Positions 50,801 through 60,000 of a stretch of DNA of 64,000 bases are shown one piece after another. The translations under genes were made by a program, and so were the position numbers. The notes below the pieces were generated by a model that did no database searches, had not been told where the DNA came from, and worked only from the letters and a program-made list of their open reading frames with translations. Source of the DNA: Berkiella_A sp050252335 (GTDB taxonomy: Bacteria > Pseudomonadota > Gammaproteobacteria > Berkiellales > Berkiellaceae); the NCBI GenBank assembly GCA_050252335.1, contig JBFWLB010000002.1:61397-125396 (forward strand), given 5' to 3'. The stretch's first letter is position 1. Each line of letters starts with the position of its first letter.

Positions 50801-51058
50801 ATGAAACGGACGTCCATCAAAATTGGTCTTACATTGGCTGCTACAGCTGCAGCTTTATTCGCAACTGGTTGTACAACACTTTGCGGTGAATCTCAAGAAG
50901 CGTTAGTAAAATGTTCTAACGTTAACGCTTGCAAAGGTTCAAGTGAATGTGCAACACCTAGTAATTCTTGCAAAGGTCGTAATAGCTGCAAGAGTTCTGG
51001 CTGGGTTTACATGACAAAGAGCGAATGCTTAGCCAATGGTGGCTCAGTAAGAGACTAA
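50801..51058 (+). CDS. Bufferin-type RiPP precursor (BufA-like, small Cys-rich exported protein)
   Basis: The 85-residue product has a signal sequence ending in FATGC, which could be read as a weak lipobox (C24) or a signal peptidase I site. The mature part has eight cysteines counting C24, at 24, 28, 38, 44, 50, 57, 63 and 76. The motif ACKGSSEC, then SCKGRNSCKSSGW, matches the BufA2-like bufferin precursors (cysteines in CKG units, then GW). In known bufferins a DUF692 enzyme converts some cysteines to thiooxazoles, and the product binds copper in the periplasm. The next two genes are the DUF692 enzyme and its partner. A TTAGGAGTTATGTTTC site precedes the ATG. The family call is good; the metal is inferred. 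Confidence 0.87.
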   Translation: MKRTSIKIGLTLAATAAALFATGCTTLCGESQEALVKCSNVNACKGSSECATPSNSCKGRNSCKSSGWVYMTKSECLANGGSVRD

Positions 51059-51088
51059 TGCCTAGGCATTATTTCTTTGCTCTGTTAG

Positions 51089-51120
51089 TTAATAAGGCAG
51101 CTTTGGCTGCCTTATTAATT
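51089..51120 (+). terminator. Attenuator-like terminator between bufA and the DUF692 gene
   Basis: AATAAGGCAG and CTGCCTTATT form a ten-base perfect stem with a six-base loop, followed by AATTTTTA. It sits between the precursor gene and its maturation enzyme. Partial termination here would give many precursor transcripts and few enzyme transcripts, a usual arrangement for RiPP operons. Confidence 0.75.
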
Positions 51121-51173
51121 TTTACTATCAATATATCCATATAAACAGTATTTATAAATCCTTGTAGTACGGA

Positions 51174-52094
51174 ATGCGCATTGTGGAATCAAATACCAAC
51201 ACTTCCCATCCAAGTAGTACGCTCGATTATTTAGGTTTTGGTTTAGGGTTAAGAACAGATCACTACCATACAATTTTAGAAAGTAACCCACCTATTGATT
51301 GGTTTGAAGCACTCACTGAAAACTACCTTGTCCCTGGCGGCAAACCTTTATACTATCTTGATCAAATAAGCGAACGTTATCCCATGGTCATGCATGGTGT
51401 TTCGATGTCTATTGGAAGTAGTGATCCACTCAACTGGGACTATCTCAAACAAGTAAAAAATTTAGCGACTCGTATTGATGCAAAATGGATTTCTGATCAC
51501 TTGTGCTGGACAGGCATCCATCATAAAAATATGCATGATTTATTACCTTTGCCTTATACCGAAGAAGCGCTTAACTACTTAAGTGAAAGAATCCGCACAG
51601 TACAAGATTTTTTAGGCAGACAACTACTTATCGAAAATGTTTCTAGCTATTTAACTTATTCTAATTCAGAAATGACAGAATGGGAATTTATTTCTCAACT
51701 CTGCACTCAAGCAGATTGCCTGCTGCTGTTGGATATCAATAATATTTATGTAAGCTCTTTTAATCATAAATTCGATCCTCTTACTTTTTTAGAGGCTATC
51801 CCCAAAGAGCGTGTCCAACAATTCCATCTTGCAGGACACACAAATAATGGCGATCATATTATTGATACGCATGATCACCCTATTATTGATCCTGTATGGG
51901 AATTATACGCAAAGGCGGTTGAACGATTTGGAAAAGTATCTACCATGATCGAACGAGATGATCATATTCCGCCACTTGCAGAATTGCTGTTAGAGCTTGA
52001 GCAGGCAAAGCAGATTGCTAGAAACTGTCTCAAAAATAGTGATTTTTCGTTCAACCAAGGCGCAGATTCTTTGAGCAGCGTAGTTTACATATAG
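51174..52094 (+). CDS. DUF692 multinuclear iron oxidase (BufB/MbnB-like)
   Basis: The 306-residue protein has the DUF692 TIM-barrel pattern, with GLGLRTDHY and the ENYLVPGG region near the N terminus. Candidate metal ligands lie in VMHGVSMSIG (about 72-81), ISDHLCW (about 103-109), LIENVSSY (about 144-151), LLLDINNIYV (about 179-188), FHLAGHT (about 209-215), IDTHDHPI (about 221-228) and IERDDH (about 252-257). DUF692 enzymes use an iron cluster and oxygen to rearrange cysteines in the precursor. It follows the bufA-like gene by 115 bases and precedes the BufC-like partner. The last 40 or so residues are not conserved in the family as I recall. Confidence 0.88.
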   Translation: MRIVESNTNTSHPSSTLDYLGFGLGLRTDHYHTILESNPPIDWFEALTENYLVPGGKPLYYLDQISERYPMVMHGVSMSIGSSDPLNWDYLKQVKNLATRIDAKWISDHLCWTGIHHKNMHDLLPLPYTEEALNYLSERIRTVQDFLGRQLLIENVSSYLTYSNSEMTEWEFISQLCTQADCLLLLDINNIYVSSFNHKFDPLTFLEAIPKERVQQFHLAGHTNNGDHIIDTHDHPIIDPVWELYAKAVERFGKVSTMIERDDHIPPLAELLLELEQAKQIARNCLKNSDFSFNQGADSLSSVVYI

Positions 52095-52192
52095 ACGTAA
52101 ATGAGCAGCGCAAAAGAAGCTGCCACGAAGGTTCAATGAAAAATAGCATTCTTAAGACAGATTCTAATGATATTTTTAAAGTTATATAAAAT

Positions 52193-52990
52193 ATGTCAAA
52201 ATTAATAGATATACAAAATGGCTTCCAAGGTTATCTTCTCACTGGCGAGATAGCGAGCATACTCCCCGCTATTATTGAAGATGATTTACCCAAAGAGAAA
52301 AGACTAAACATCTATTTTGATGCGTATCGACTTCGATTGCTCGACATCACTCAACAAGATTATTCAAAGACCCTTGTCTTGCTTGGAGAAGAACAATTTG
52401 AGCAGGCTTTTTTGGCCTATTTAAAAGCATATCCCTCAACACATTTTTCAGCTCGATATTTTGGCCAATATTTTAGTCAATTTTTAAAAGATTGCTCACC
52501 TTATTCAGAATATCCCGTATTTTCCGAAATGGCAGACTTTGAATGGGCACTCATGAGCACCTTGGATGCAGCAGATGCACCACTCATCACACAAACAGAA
52601 TTAAATAATTTACCTGAGGATGCATGGTCAAACCTAAAGCTCAGCTTTCATCCCAGTGTGATATTGAGAAGTTATCAATGGGACACCCCTTTTCTTTGGA
52701 AATCCATAGAAAACAATGAAGCACCACGGAACCCAACCTTATTAAAAGAAGCTCAACATTGGCTGATTTGGAGAAAAGGACTGAGAAGTCTTTATCATTC
52801 AATTTCTCCTGCACAAGCGCTACTCTTTAACAGTATGAGCCAAGGATTATGCTTCTACGAATGTTTAGAAAAATTAAATGAAATAATGGAGGAGGCAGAA
52901 ATACCCGCCTTTGCTATTTCAAATTTACAATTTTGGATACATTCAGAAATGGTGTCGGGGATAAGCTACACCATTGAAGATAGAAAATGA
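52193..52990 (+). CDS. DUF2063 partner protein (BufC/HvfC-like)
   Basis: The 265-residue protein starts IDIQNGFQGYLLTGE, then RLNIYFDAYRLRLLDITQQDY (about 37-57, in overlapping pieces), AYPSTHFSARYFGQYF (about 83-98) and FSEMADFEWALMSTLDA (about 114-130). This is the standard pattern of DUF2063 proteins encoded after DUF692 genes. The partner brings the precursor to the iron enzyme. No DoxX-type fourth gene follows, so this is a three-gene operon. It ends next to an R2-related repeat at 53016. Confidence 0.87.
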   Translation: MSKLIDIQNGFQGYLLTGEIASILPAIIEDDLPKEKRLNIYFDAYRLRLLDITQQDYSKTLVLLGEEQFEQAFLAYLKAYPSTHFSARYFGQYFSQFLKDCSPYSEYPVFSEMADFEWALMSTLDAADAPLITQTELNNLPEDAWSNLKLSFHPSVILRSYQWDTPFLWKSIENNEAPRNPTLLKEAQHWLIWRKGLRSLYHSISPAQALLFNSMSQGLCFYECLEKLNEIMEEAEIPAFAISNLQFWIHSEMVSGISYTIEDRK

Positions 52991-53015
52991 TGGATTTTTT
53001 CAAATCTATATTTCA

Positions 53016-53083
53016 AAAATCCCTCCGCCGCAGACGGCGACTCCCTTTGATTCCAAAGGGAGCATACGGCGCTTTGCGCCACT
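53016..53083. repeat. R2-related short repeat, inverted relative to 49307
   Basis: CCCTCCGCCGCAGACGGCGA and CTCCCTTTGATTCCAAAGGG recur here on the opposite strand to the element at 49307-49460, and the right end reads GGCGCTTTGCGCC. It lies between the BufC-like gene and the next minus-strand gene. Confidence 0.8.
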
Positions 53084-53131
53084 GAGGAATAATTTATTCA
53101 CAAACTATATGCCATCAAAGCCAGCTAAGGA

Positions 53132-53773
53132 TTATTCCATATCAAAATCGTCTTGCGGATGAGAAGCCTCTTCTGATTCTGGCGCATCTTCATAAATATA
53201 TCTTATTTCAGCAGGAATACATTCTATATGCTGAACCTCATTGTCTTTAATTTCTAAATATACTTTTTCACTTTTATTGCGCCAAACCCATTCATCACGC
53301 TGTATTGTTTCTGAATCAACAGGCTTACCAAGCTGATGTTCAACAGCAGCATATTCAGGCCAATTTGCTTTGAATTTAAAAAAATAGTCACAAGCTTTCT
53401 TATTTTTATTCTTTGCATCTTGGCATTGTTGATCAATTTCAACGGTTATCAACTGCCCTCTGTCATATTGCAAGGATAAAAAATTATCATCAATACGCCA
53501 AGTATATATAATTAAACTAATATCATTTTGTTCAAGTGGCTGCCCTAACAGCTTTACAGCTTCATCAATAGGAGCACCAATTGGGATCTGTGTAAATAAA
53601 TCACATTGATTAGGCAGTGTCTCAACTTTATCCGCACGTTTTCCATTCTCATTATTTTGAACATCGGATGCTCCTGCATAGCAGGGTTGCATAGAAAAGT
53701 GCATGATAACAAAAGAAAAAACTGCAATTTTTACAGCTGGAATATTATCCATGCGCATAAGCCTTTTATTCAT
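53132..53773 (-). CDS. Exported protein with tandem SmpA/BamE-like halves
   Basis: The 213-residue product has a hydrophobic signal region (VKIAVFSFVIMHFSMQPCYAG). The first half (about 55-105) has IPIGAPIDEAVKLLGQPLEQ and YTWRIDDNFLSLQYDRGQL, which resembles the SmpA/OmlA (BamE-like) fold: a short helix that ends GxP, then strands. The second half repeats the pattern weakly (YAAVEHQLGKPVDSET, then EWVWRNKSEKVYLEIKD). The end is acidic. It is probably periplasmic. Several ATGs in the first eight codons could be the start. The function is unknown and the resemblance is moderate. Confidence 0.6.
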   Translation of the reverse strand: MNKRLMRMDNIPAVKIAVFSFVIMHFSMQPCYAGASDVQNNENGKRADKVETLPNQCDLFTQIPIGAPIDEAVKLLGQPLEQNDISLIIYTWRIDDNFLSLQYDRGQLITVEIDQQCQDAKNKNKKACDYFFKFKANWPEYAAVEHQLGKPVDSETIQRDEWVWRNKSEKVYLEIKDNEVQHIECIPAEIRYIYEDAPESEEASHPQDDFDME

Positions 53774-53840
53774 TAATAGGTAACAAGGATCTGTCTAAGT
53801 GTATATCGGCAATACACAATAAAAACTTGAAATAGAAAAA

Positions 53841-54473
53841 CTAATCATTTGTACCCCCCCAGAACTTTAATTTACGATCTTTAGGTTGCTTTGCAGCCTC
53901 TTCTGCCTGCGCTTCTTTTGATTTTTGAGCTGATTCATCACGCTCTCTGTCTGGTATATCACGCTGTAATGCTCTTAAGGATTCACTTAGACTGGTTTTG
54001 TTGGTTTCGAAAGCTAAATCTGATAACGAAGATTGGGCAGATTCTCGAAGTGATTTAACAATCAATTTGCTTGGCTCACCTTTTTGACCTACCCCCATAT
54101 TCATAGCATAAACCAAAAACTCACCGGCTTGATTCGTCTCAAACATCCACGTCACTTTTGTATGTGGCGGAATGGTCATGCTTTGTTGACTCATCCCAGA
54201 GACGCCTTGAAGATAATGCGTATAGACCGTCGAACCGAACTTCTCAAAAACAAAATTAATCGCATTATCAAAATCGTTTGATATGATTAACACGTAAGGA
54301 CGTCCCAAAACCAACACAACATTTTCAGGCGAGAAATAAGGAGCGTGGCCACTACCAGACACTTTATAATCAATTAAAGTGGGATCGCTTGGCATCGCAT
54401 GTGCCATCAATAAGTGGGTGGTAAATAGCATCAATACAGAAAGCTTTTTTATTATTTTTTTTATACTATTCAT
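53841..54473 (-). CDS. Exported cupredoxin-like protein, apparently lacking copper ligands
   Basis: The 210-residue product has a signal peptide (KLSVLMLFTTHLLMAHA). The mature part has YFSPENVVLVLGRPYVLIIS and MTIPPHTKVTWMFETNQAGE, the beta-strand pattern of cupredoxins. The cysteine and the first histidine expected for a type 1 copper site are not present (NAINFVFEKF replaces the usual asparagine-histidine loop). The C-terminal 60 residues are charged and helical (EAQAEEAAKQPKDRKLKFW). It is tentatively a binding or scaffold protein. It lies three genes from the bufferin operon on the opposite strand, so a shared copper role is only a guess. Confidence 0.55.
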   Translation of the reverse strand: MNSIKKIIKKLSVLMLFTTHLLMAHAMPSDPTLIDYKVSGSGHAPYFSPENVVLVLGRPYVLIISNDFDNAINFVFEKFGSTVYTHYLQGVSGMSQQSMTIPPHTKVTWMFETNQAGEFLVYAMNMGVGQKGEPSKLIVKSLRESAQSSLSDLAFETNKTSLSESLRALQRDIPDRERDESAQKSKEAQAEEAAKQPKDRKLKFWGGTND

Positions 54474-54562
54474 GTCAATATTCCTTTACAACATTTTAAA
54501 AACTCAAAGAGCGAAGTTTTTAATAAAGCCTCGCTTTTGATTTGTTCTGGGCGAGCGTAAAA

Positions 54563-55093
54563 TCAAACTGGCTTCTTTTTCGGTTTGTCGGCTGGTTGCG
54601 TCAGATGATTATAATATTCTTTAAGTTCTTCAGGCGTTTCAATAACCTGTTCTTTACCTGCCTTGTCTACGAGTATCAGTCTATTCACTGTTACACCGAC
54701 TTCTTGTAAGGCCAATAAAGTTCTATCCAGTGATTCTTTACTATAGGCTTTTAACTCAAAGAAAGGTTTTTCGCTCCGATGCTTTTCTTTGAAGGTATCC
54801 ATAAAATCTTTTATAAAGGTTTTAACAGGTTCAAGCCCTGCCATTGTATTTGCAGCAAAGCGAAAATGCGTAACACCACCTGCAAATTTAAAGTCAATGG
54901 ATTGATCTTTATCAATGCTCAAACTAATCGTACTATTTGCTTTGAATCTTTCTTTGGAGATTGTTTTTAATGCGCTAAATGACACTTCATCTTCACGTTT
55001 TTTAATTACATCAAAAAAGGCAAGTGCTAATTCATTTGCATCATCTGTTTGCTTTTGTTCTTCTTCACTCATCACAGGACTGTTTTTCATCAT
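54563..55093 (-). CDS. Hypothetical protein carrying a domain shared with the OTU-like protein
   Basis: The start is at ATG 55093, after AAGGTGCTG; an upstream in-frame start adds a hydrophobic stretch with no support. The 176-residue product is soluble. Residues about 40-165 (including IDFKFAGGVTHFRFAA, PFFELKAYSKESLDRTL and LQEVGVTVNRLILVDKAG) resemble residues about 385-495 of the protein encoded at 30909-32417. The motif ELKA.S.E...........L.E.G..(L/V)..L is in the same order. The basic C-terminal KPKKKPV is also similar. The domain is not one I recognise. A role in effector recognition or host binding is possible. Confidence 0.6.
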   Translation of the reverse strand: MMKNSPVMSEEEQKQTDDANELALAFFDVIKKREDEVSFSALKTISKERFKANSTISLSIDKDQSIDFKFAGGVTHFRFAANTMAGLEPVKTFIKDFMDTFKEKHRSEKPFFELKAYSKESLDRTLLALQEVGVTVNRLILVDKAGKEQVIETPEELKEYYNHLTQPADKPKKKPV

Positions 55094-55309
55094 CAGCACC
55101 TTAAAAATATAACGTTGATTGAATTCTATACCAAGACCCAACAAGAGAACTACTGCTCTGCGCATTCAAGGGTATTTTATGACGCCATGTTATATAGCAA
55201 ACTCATAAATGTCAAGATCCATGCCAAATGGTACAAAAACCATGCATATAAGATGGATGGATGCTAAGGAAAAGGAAAATGAGTAATTACACTAATTATT
55301 TGCCGTAAA

Positions 55310-55336
55310 CGGGACGACTATTATTGTGTCGCCCCG
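55310..55336. terminator. Hairpin downstream of the amphipathic-repeat gene
   Basis: GGGACGAC and GTCGCCCC pair with one mismatch around TATTATTGT, 14 bases past the stop at 55350 on the minus strand. No strong T run follows, so termination is uncertain. Confidence 0.4.
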
Positions 55337-55349
55337 AAAATACACTGCT

Positions 55350-56888
55350 CTATACAGCCATCCTTAAGCTGCTGCTTTGGGTAACTTGTTGCACCATATT
55401 AGACTGATTATCTACTGATATCCTGTTGAGTACTCTATGATTAATATGATTAAATTGATTCAAATACATTTGAGTTGCCTCTAAGACAGGTGATTGTTCA
55501 ACAGGTTGAACAGAGCTATCTTTCTCCGTTGATTGTTTATTTTGCACTTCTTCAGCAGATAATGCAGTTGCTCTATGATAAACAAAGGTCGCTGCCTTAC
55601 AAGATAGATAAGTCAATGCACCTGTGACTACACCCAACAATCCCATGCTAAGCCCAGCAGTAATGATTTCTACTAACGGTGCTTGGCTAATAGAAATGCC
55701 TACATTCATGAGCCCCCACCGTGTTAAATCCGCCAATCCCTCCACAGACAGAGCGTAAACTGCATAGCTAGCGCCCATTAAAAATGAAAGCTGCAATATG
55801 ACTTGCTCTACTGTTTGGCTTATCCATTCAACGAGCGTTTTAGCAAGCTCTTTTACAAATACTTGAGCCATTTGTGCCATATAGATTGCAGCTTTTTTCG
55901 ATGCTTGGCAGGCTAATTTTAGGCCATTAATGGTCTCTCGCATGAAACGAACAATATAGTTTGGAATATTTTTAATAAAATTCAGCGTTTCTATCAAAGC
56001 ATAGAGTGTGGCATTCTTGAGAGCATTTATCGCGCCCCTAACAAAGGCTGACAGATAGCTGGGGATTTTTTTGATAAAATCAAGTACTTGCTTGACACAG
56101 TCAATTGCAGCCTTTTTGATATCACGACACAATTGCTTTAACGCATTAAAAGCATCTTTAACAAAAGTAGATATATAATTTGGAATATTCTTAATAAAAT
56201 TAAAGATTGCTTTTACAAGATATACTGTTGATTTTCTAATATCATTCCACAGCTGCTGCAAAGCATTCAATGCATTTTTAATAAAGCCAAATACAGCATT
56301 AGGAATATTTTTAATTAGTTTAATTGCGTCTTTAATAAAAACAGACAGATAATGTGGGATCTTTTTAATAAAACCAAGCACTTCTTTTACAAAATGGAGT
56401 GCAGCTTTCTTTGTATGCTTCCATAATTCCTGCATATCATTCATCATCTCTTTAATGAAAGTAGATAAATAATGCGGAATCTTTCTTACGAATTCATAGC
56501 CCTTGTTAAAACCGTGCACGCACAAGTTTTTTGCTGCTATTAACAAGCTTAAAACATAAGCCGGTAAGGACAAAATGTAATGATAAAACTTAAGGCTGTA
56601 TTCTTTTATCAGTTTTCCACTATACACTAAAGCACTGATGCTTTTATTGAACAATTTTGCTGTGTATGCCGGTATATTCTGAATGAACTGAAATGCGGTC
56701 TTCAAACCTTGATGAATTGTATTTTTAGAAACTTTAACAAAGAACTCTATTTTGTGGAGACCATAATGAATGCTCTCTTTAATGGCTTCTTTAAACTGAG
56801 CACCTTTATCCAGGGTAAAATTTATGGATGCCTTTATTAATCCCTGAAAATATAAAACATTTTGCTGAATTTTCTCAAAAATACTCAT
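55350..56888 (-). CDS. Protein of about 40-residue amphipathic repeats with C-terminal membrane segments
   Basis: The 512-residue protein starts after GAGGTTGAA. From about residue 68 to 345 it is built of units that begin F-I/V-K/R-x-I-P-x-Y-L-S (at residues 133, 173, 231, 271 and 304, with a diverged one at 191 and 68). Most are followed by F-I/V-K-x-A-x-x-A-L-x-Q-L, a tryptophan or cysteine, and KKAA. The period is 40 residues for the units at 133, 191 and 231, 18 for a shortened one at 173, and 33 for the one at 271. Each unit is an amphipathic helix pair resembling apolipoprotein- or perilipin-type lipid-binding helices, which is inference. Residues about 365-430 contain two or three true membrane segments. 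There is no signal peptide, and I do not recognise the family. Confidence 0.72.
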   Translation of the reverse strand: MSIFEKIQQNVLYFQGLIKASINFTLDKGAQFKEAIKESIHYGLHKIEFFVKVSKNTIHQGLKTAFQFIQNIPAYTAKLFNKSISALVYSGKLIKEYSLKFYHYILSLPAYVLSLLIAAKNLCVHGFNKGYEFVRKIPHYLSTFIKEMMNDMQELWKHTKKAALHFVKEVLGFIKKIPHYLSVFIKDAIKLIKNIPNAVFGFIKNALNALQQLWNDIRKSTVYLVKAIFNFIKNIPNYISTFVKDAFNALKQLCRDIKKAAIDCVKQVLDFIKKIPSYLSAFVRGAINALKNATLYALIETLNFIKNIPNYIVRFMRETINGLKLACQASKKAAIYMAQMAQVFVKELAKTLVEWISQTVEQVILQLSFLMGASYAVYALSVEGLADLTRWGLMNVGISISQAPLVEIITAGLSMGLLGVVTGALTYLSCKAATFVYHRATALSAEEVQNKQSTEKDSSVQPVEQSPVLEATQMYLNQFNHINHRVLNRISVDNQSNMVQQVTQSSSLRMAV

Positions 56889-57058
56889 TTCAACCTCTTA
56901 ATGAACCAGTGATTTACAACCCTTTTTTTAGAAGTCAAGCAACTTAATATTGGGTTGGAAAGCCGAATTATATCATGGCTTACTTAAGTATCAATGTGAT
57001 ATTAATGATGAATTTTCAGTTTTTTGCAGAAAAAATAATAACTTTTATATAATTATCT

Positions 57059-60000
57059 CTAATAAACAACCTCAACAGCATCAATCTCCTTCACCTTGGC
57101 TTTTAACTCAGAAACAATCTCTGTTGAATAAGCGATATTCCAACGCTCATTAAACTTCAAAGATCCATTTGCGGTTAGTTTTTGAAATTCCAAGACAATA
57201 GAACAAGTGCCTCTTTCTTTTTGTTCTAAGAGTTTTTTTAACAGTGCAATGCTATTTAAATTAAATTTATTCTCATGCACAGTAATTTTTAAATATTTCG
57301 CTTTTCTGGCTCTTAACTCATCCATTGTAAAAATAGATTGTGCTCTAATTTTCTGAGCTTGACGAAATCTATCAAAGCCGATCTCTGCTTCAATGATAAT
57401 AAGATTATCTTTAACAACTACATCTCTTTTGGATTGATAAAGATCTGAAAATAATGCAATCTCAGTCCGTGCACTTTGATCATCCAAAGTAACAAAAGCC
57501 ATACGATCGCCTTTTTTTGTTTGCAGTGTGCGCACCTGCATGACCAATCCAGCAATATATTTTTTCTGATCTTTTTGTGATGTCATCACCGATCTCAAAG
57601 TGACTACGCCAAACTGTGAGAGTTCATGCGCAACTACTTCAATGGGATGCCCCGAGAAATATAAGCCCAAAGCATCTTTTTCAAATTGCAATCGTTTAGC
57701 AACAGACCAAAGATAATCTGGATTTTTTGTATAATGTGCTTTTATTGATACTTCATTAGAAAATAGCTGATCAGAAAATAAATCTATCTGCCCTGTCATT
57801 GTGTCTTTTTTCGTGTTTTCTGCTTCTTTAATGGCATCATTTAAATTGCCCAATAAAGTACCTCTGTCTTCTCCTAAGCAATCAAAAGCACCTGCTTTAA
57901 TCAAAGGCTCCAGCACTCTTCGAGTTACTTTCTTAAGATCAACGCGCTGACAAAACTCAAATAAATCTTTAAATGGGCCATTATTTCTAACATCAATAAT
58001 ATTTCGTATCGCGCTCTCACCCGCGCCCTTGATTGCACCTAAACCATATAATATTTCTTGATTGTTGCCCACGGTAAAAAAATAATTACAAATATTAATA
58101 TTAGGCGGGATAACTTTTAATTTAGCATCTCTACATTCATCAATAAATTTTACAATTTTATCTGTGTGGTTCAAATCTGCAGAAAGTACAGCTGCCATAT
58201 AGCAAGCTGGAAAATGCGCTTTCAACCAGGCTGTCTGATAAGCAACAAGCGCATAGGCGGCTGAGTGTGACTTATTAAAACCATAGCCTGCGAATTTTTC
58301 CATTAAGTCAAAGATTGACTCTGCCAGTGCTTTATCAACCTCACGTTCGACAGAGCCTGTCACAAAGTCCGCACGCTGCTTTGCCATCTCTTCAGGCTTT
58401 TTCTTACCCATAGCGCGTCTTAGCAAATCTGCTTGCCCTAAGCTATAGCCGGCAAGTACCTGAGCAATCTGCATTACCTGCTCTTGATACAAAATTACGC
58501 CATAAGTAGGCTTCAAAATAGGTGCAATTTTCTCATGCGGATAGACAACCTCAGCTCTACCATGTTTTCGATTGATAAAATCATCCACCATCCCAGATTG
58601 CAATGGACCAGGTCGAAACAGCGCAACTAATGCAATAATTTCTTCAAACTGATCGGGACTCAAACGCTTAATCAGTTCTTTCATACCATGAGATTCTAAC
58701 TGAAAGACAGCGGTCGTTTGGCATTTTTTAAGTAATTTGAAAGTAGTAGGATCATCTATCTTAATATGATTAATATCGATAGGCGTCTTATTACTTTTCT
58801 CAAGTATTTTATTTACGTTTTTAACAGCCCAATGAATAATAGTAAGTGTGCGCAAGCCCAAAAAGTCAAATTTTACCAAACCAACGGTTTCAGCATCATC
58901 TTTATCAAACTGCGTTACCGTTTGTTCACTGCCTTCTTCACAATAAAGTGGCGCAAAATCAGACAGGGCAGAAGGTGCAATTACAACCCCCCCTGCATGC
59001 TTACCCACATTTCGGATAATACCTTCTAATTTTTTTGCTAAATCGATTAAAATTTTGACTTCTTCATCGGTATCATATTTAGCTTGCAAAGCTTCTTCTT
59101 GCGCTAAAGCTTTATCGAGGGTTATCCCAAGCTCAAAAGGTATCAACTTGGCAATTTGGTCAACAAAGCCATAAGGATGCCCAAGTACTCTTCCAACGTC
59201 TCTGACAACGGCTTTTGCAGCCATTGTACCGAAAGTGGAAATCTGAGAAACGCTGTCTCTTCCATAACGTTCTGCAACATACTCAATGACATTGTCACGC
59301 TTATCCATGCAGAAATCGACGTCAAAGTCAGGCATGGATACCCGCTCAGGATTTAAGAATCGCTCAAAGAGCAATTCATAATCAATCGGATCAATATCTG
59401 TAATTAAAAGCGCATAAGCGACAAGCGATCCTGCACCACTACCACGGCCTGGCCCAACGGGTATATCATGTGCTTTTGCCCATTGAATAAAGTCAGCAAC
59501 GATCAAAAAGTATCCAGGAAAGCCCATTTTATTAATAACGGCCAGCTCAACTTTTAAACGCTCTTCATAATCTTGCTTGATTTTTATTTGCTCTTCTTCT
59601 GAATACTTTTGTAAGAGAAATTTATGCTTAAGCCGCTGTTCTAAGCCTTTAAAAGATTCTTTTTCAATGAAACTTTCTTCTGTTTCACCTTCTGGCACAG
59701 GGAAATTAGGTAAAGCCGGCGCCCCTAGCTCTAAGAAAAATGCGCAACGTTTTGCTATTTGAACAGTATTTTCAATACTAGAGGGTAAATCATGAAATAA
59801 ATCAGCCATTTCTTTAGGCGATTTAAAGTATTGTTCTTTGCTGAAACTTAGCCTATTTTGCTGCTCTAGTGTTGCACCCTCTTGAATACAAATACGTGCT
59901 TCATGTGCTTCATGTTCTGTGGGTGAAATAAAAACAACATCATTCAACGCTACAATAGGTAAAGTATATTTCTGCAAAACTGAGATAATTTTGTTTTCAA

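Noticed and set aside
53841..54473. A copper-binding cupredoxin working with the bufferin operon
   Set aside because: The expected cysteine and histidine ligands are absent, and the gene is on the opposite strand with other genes between.
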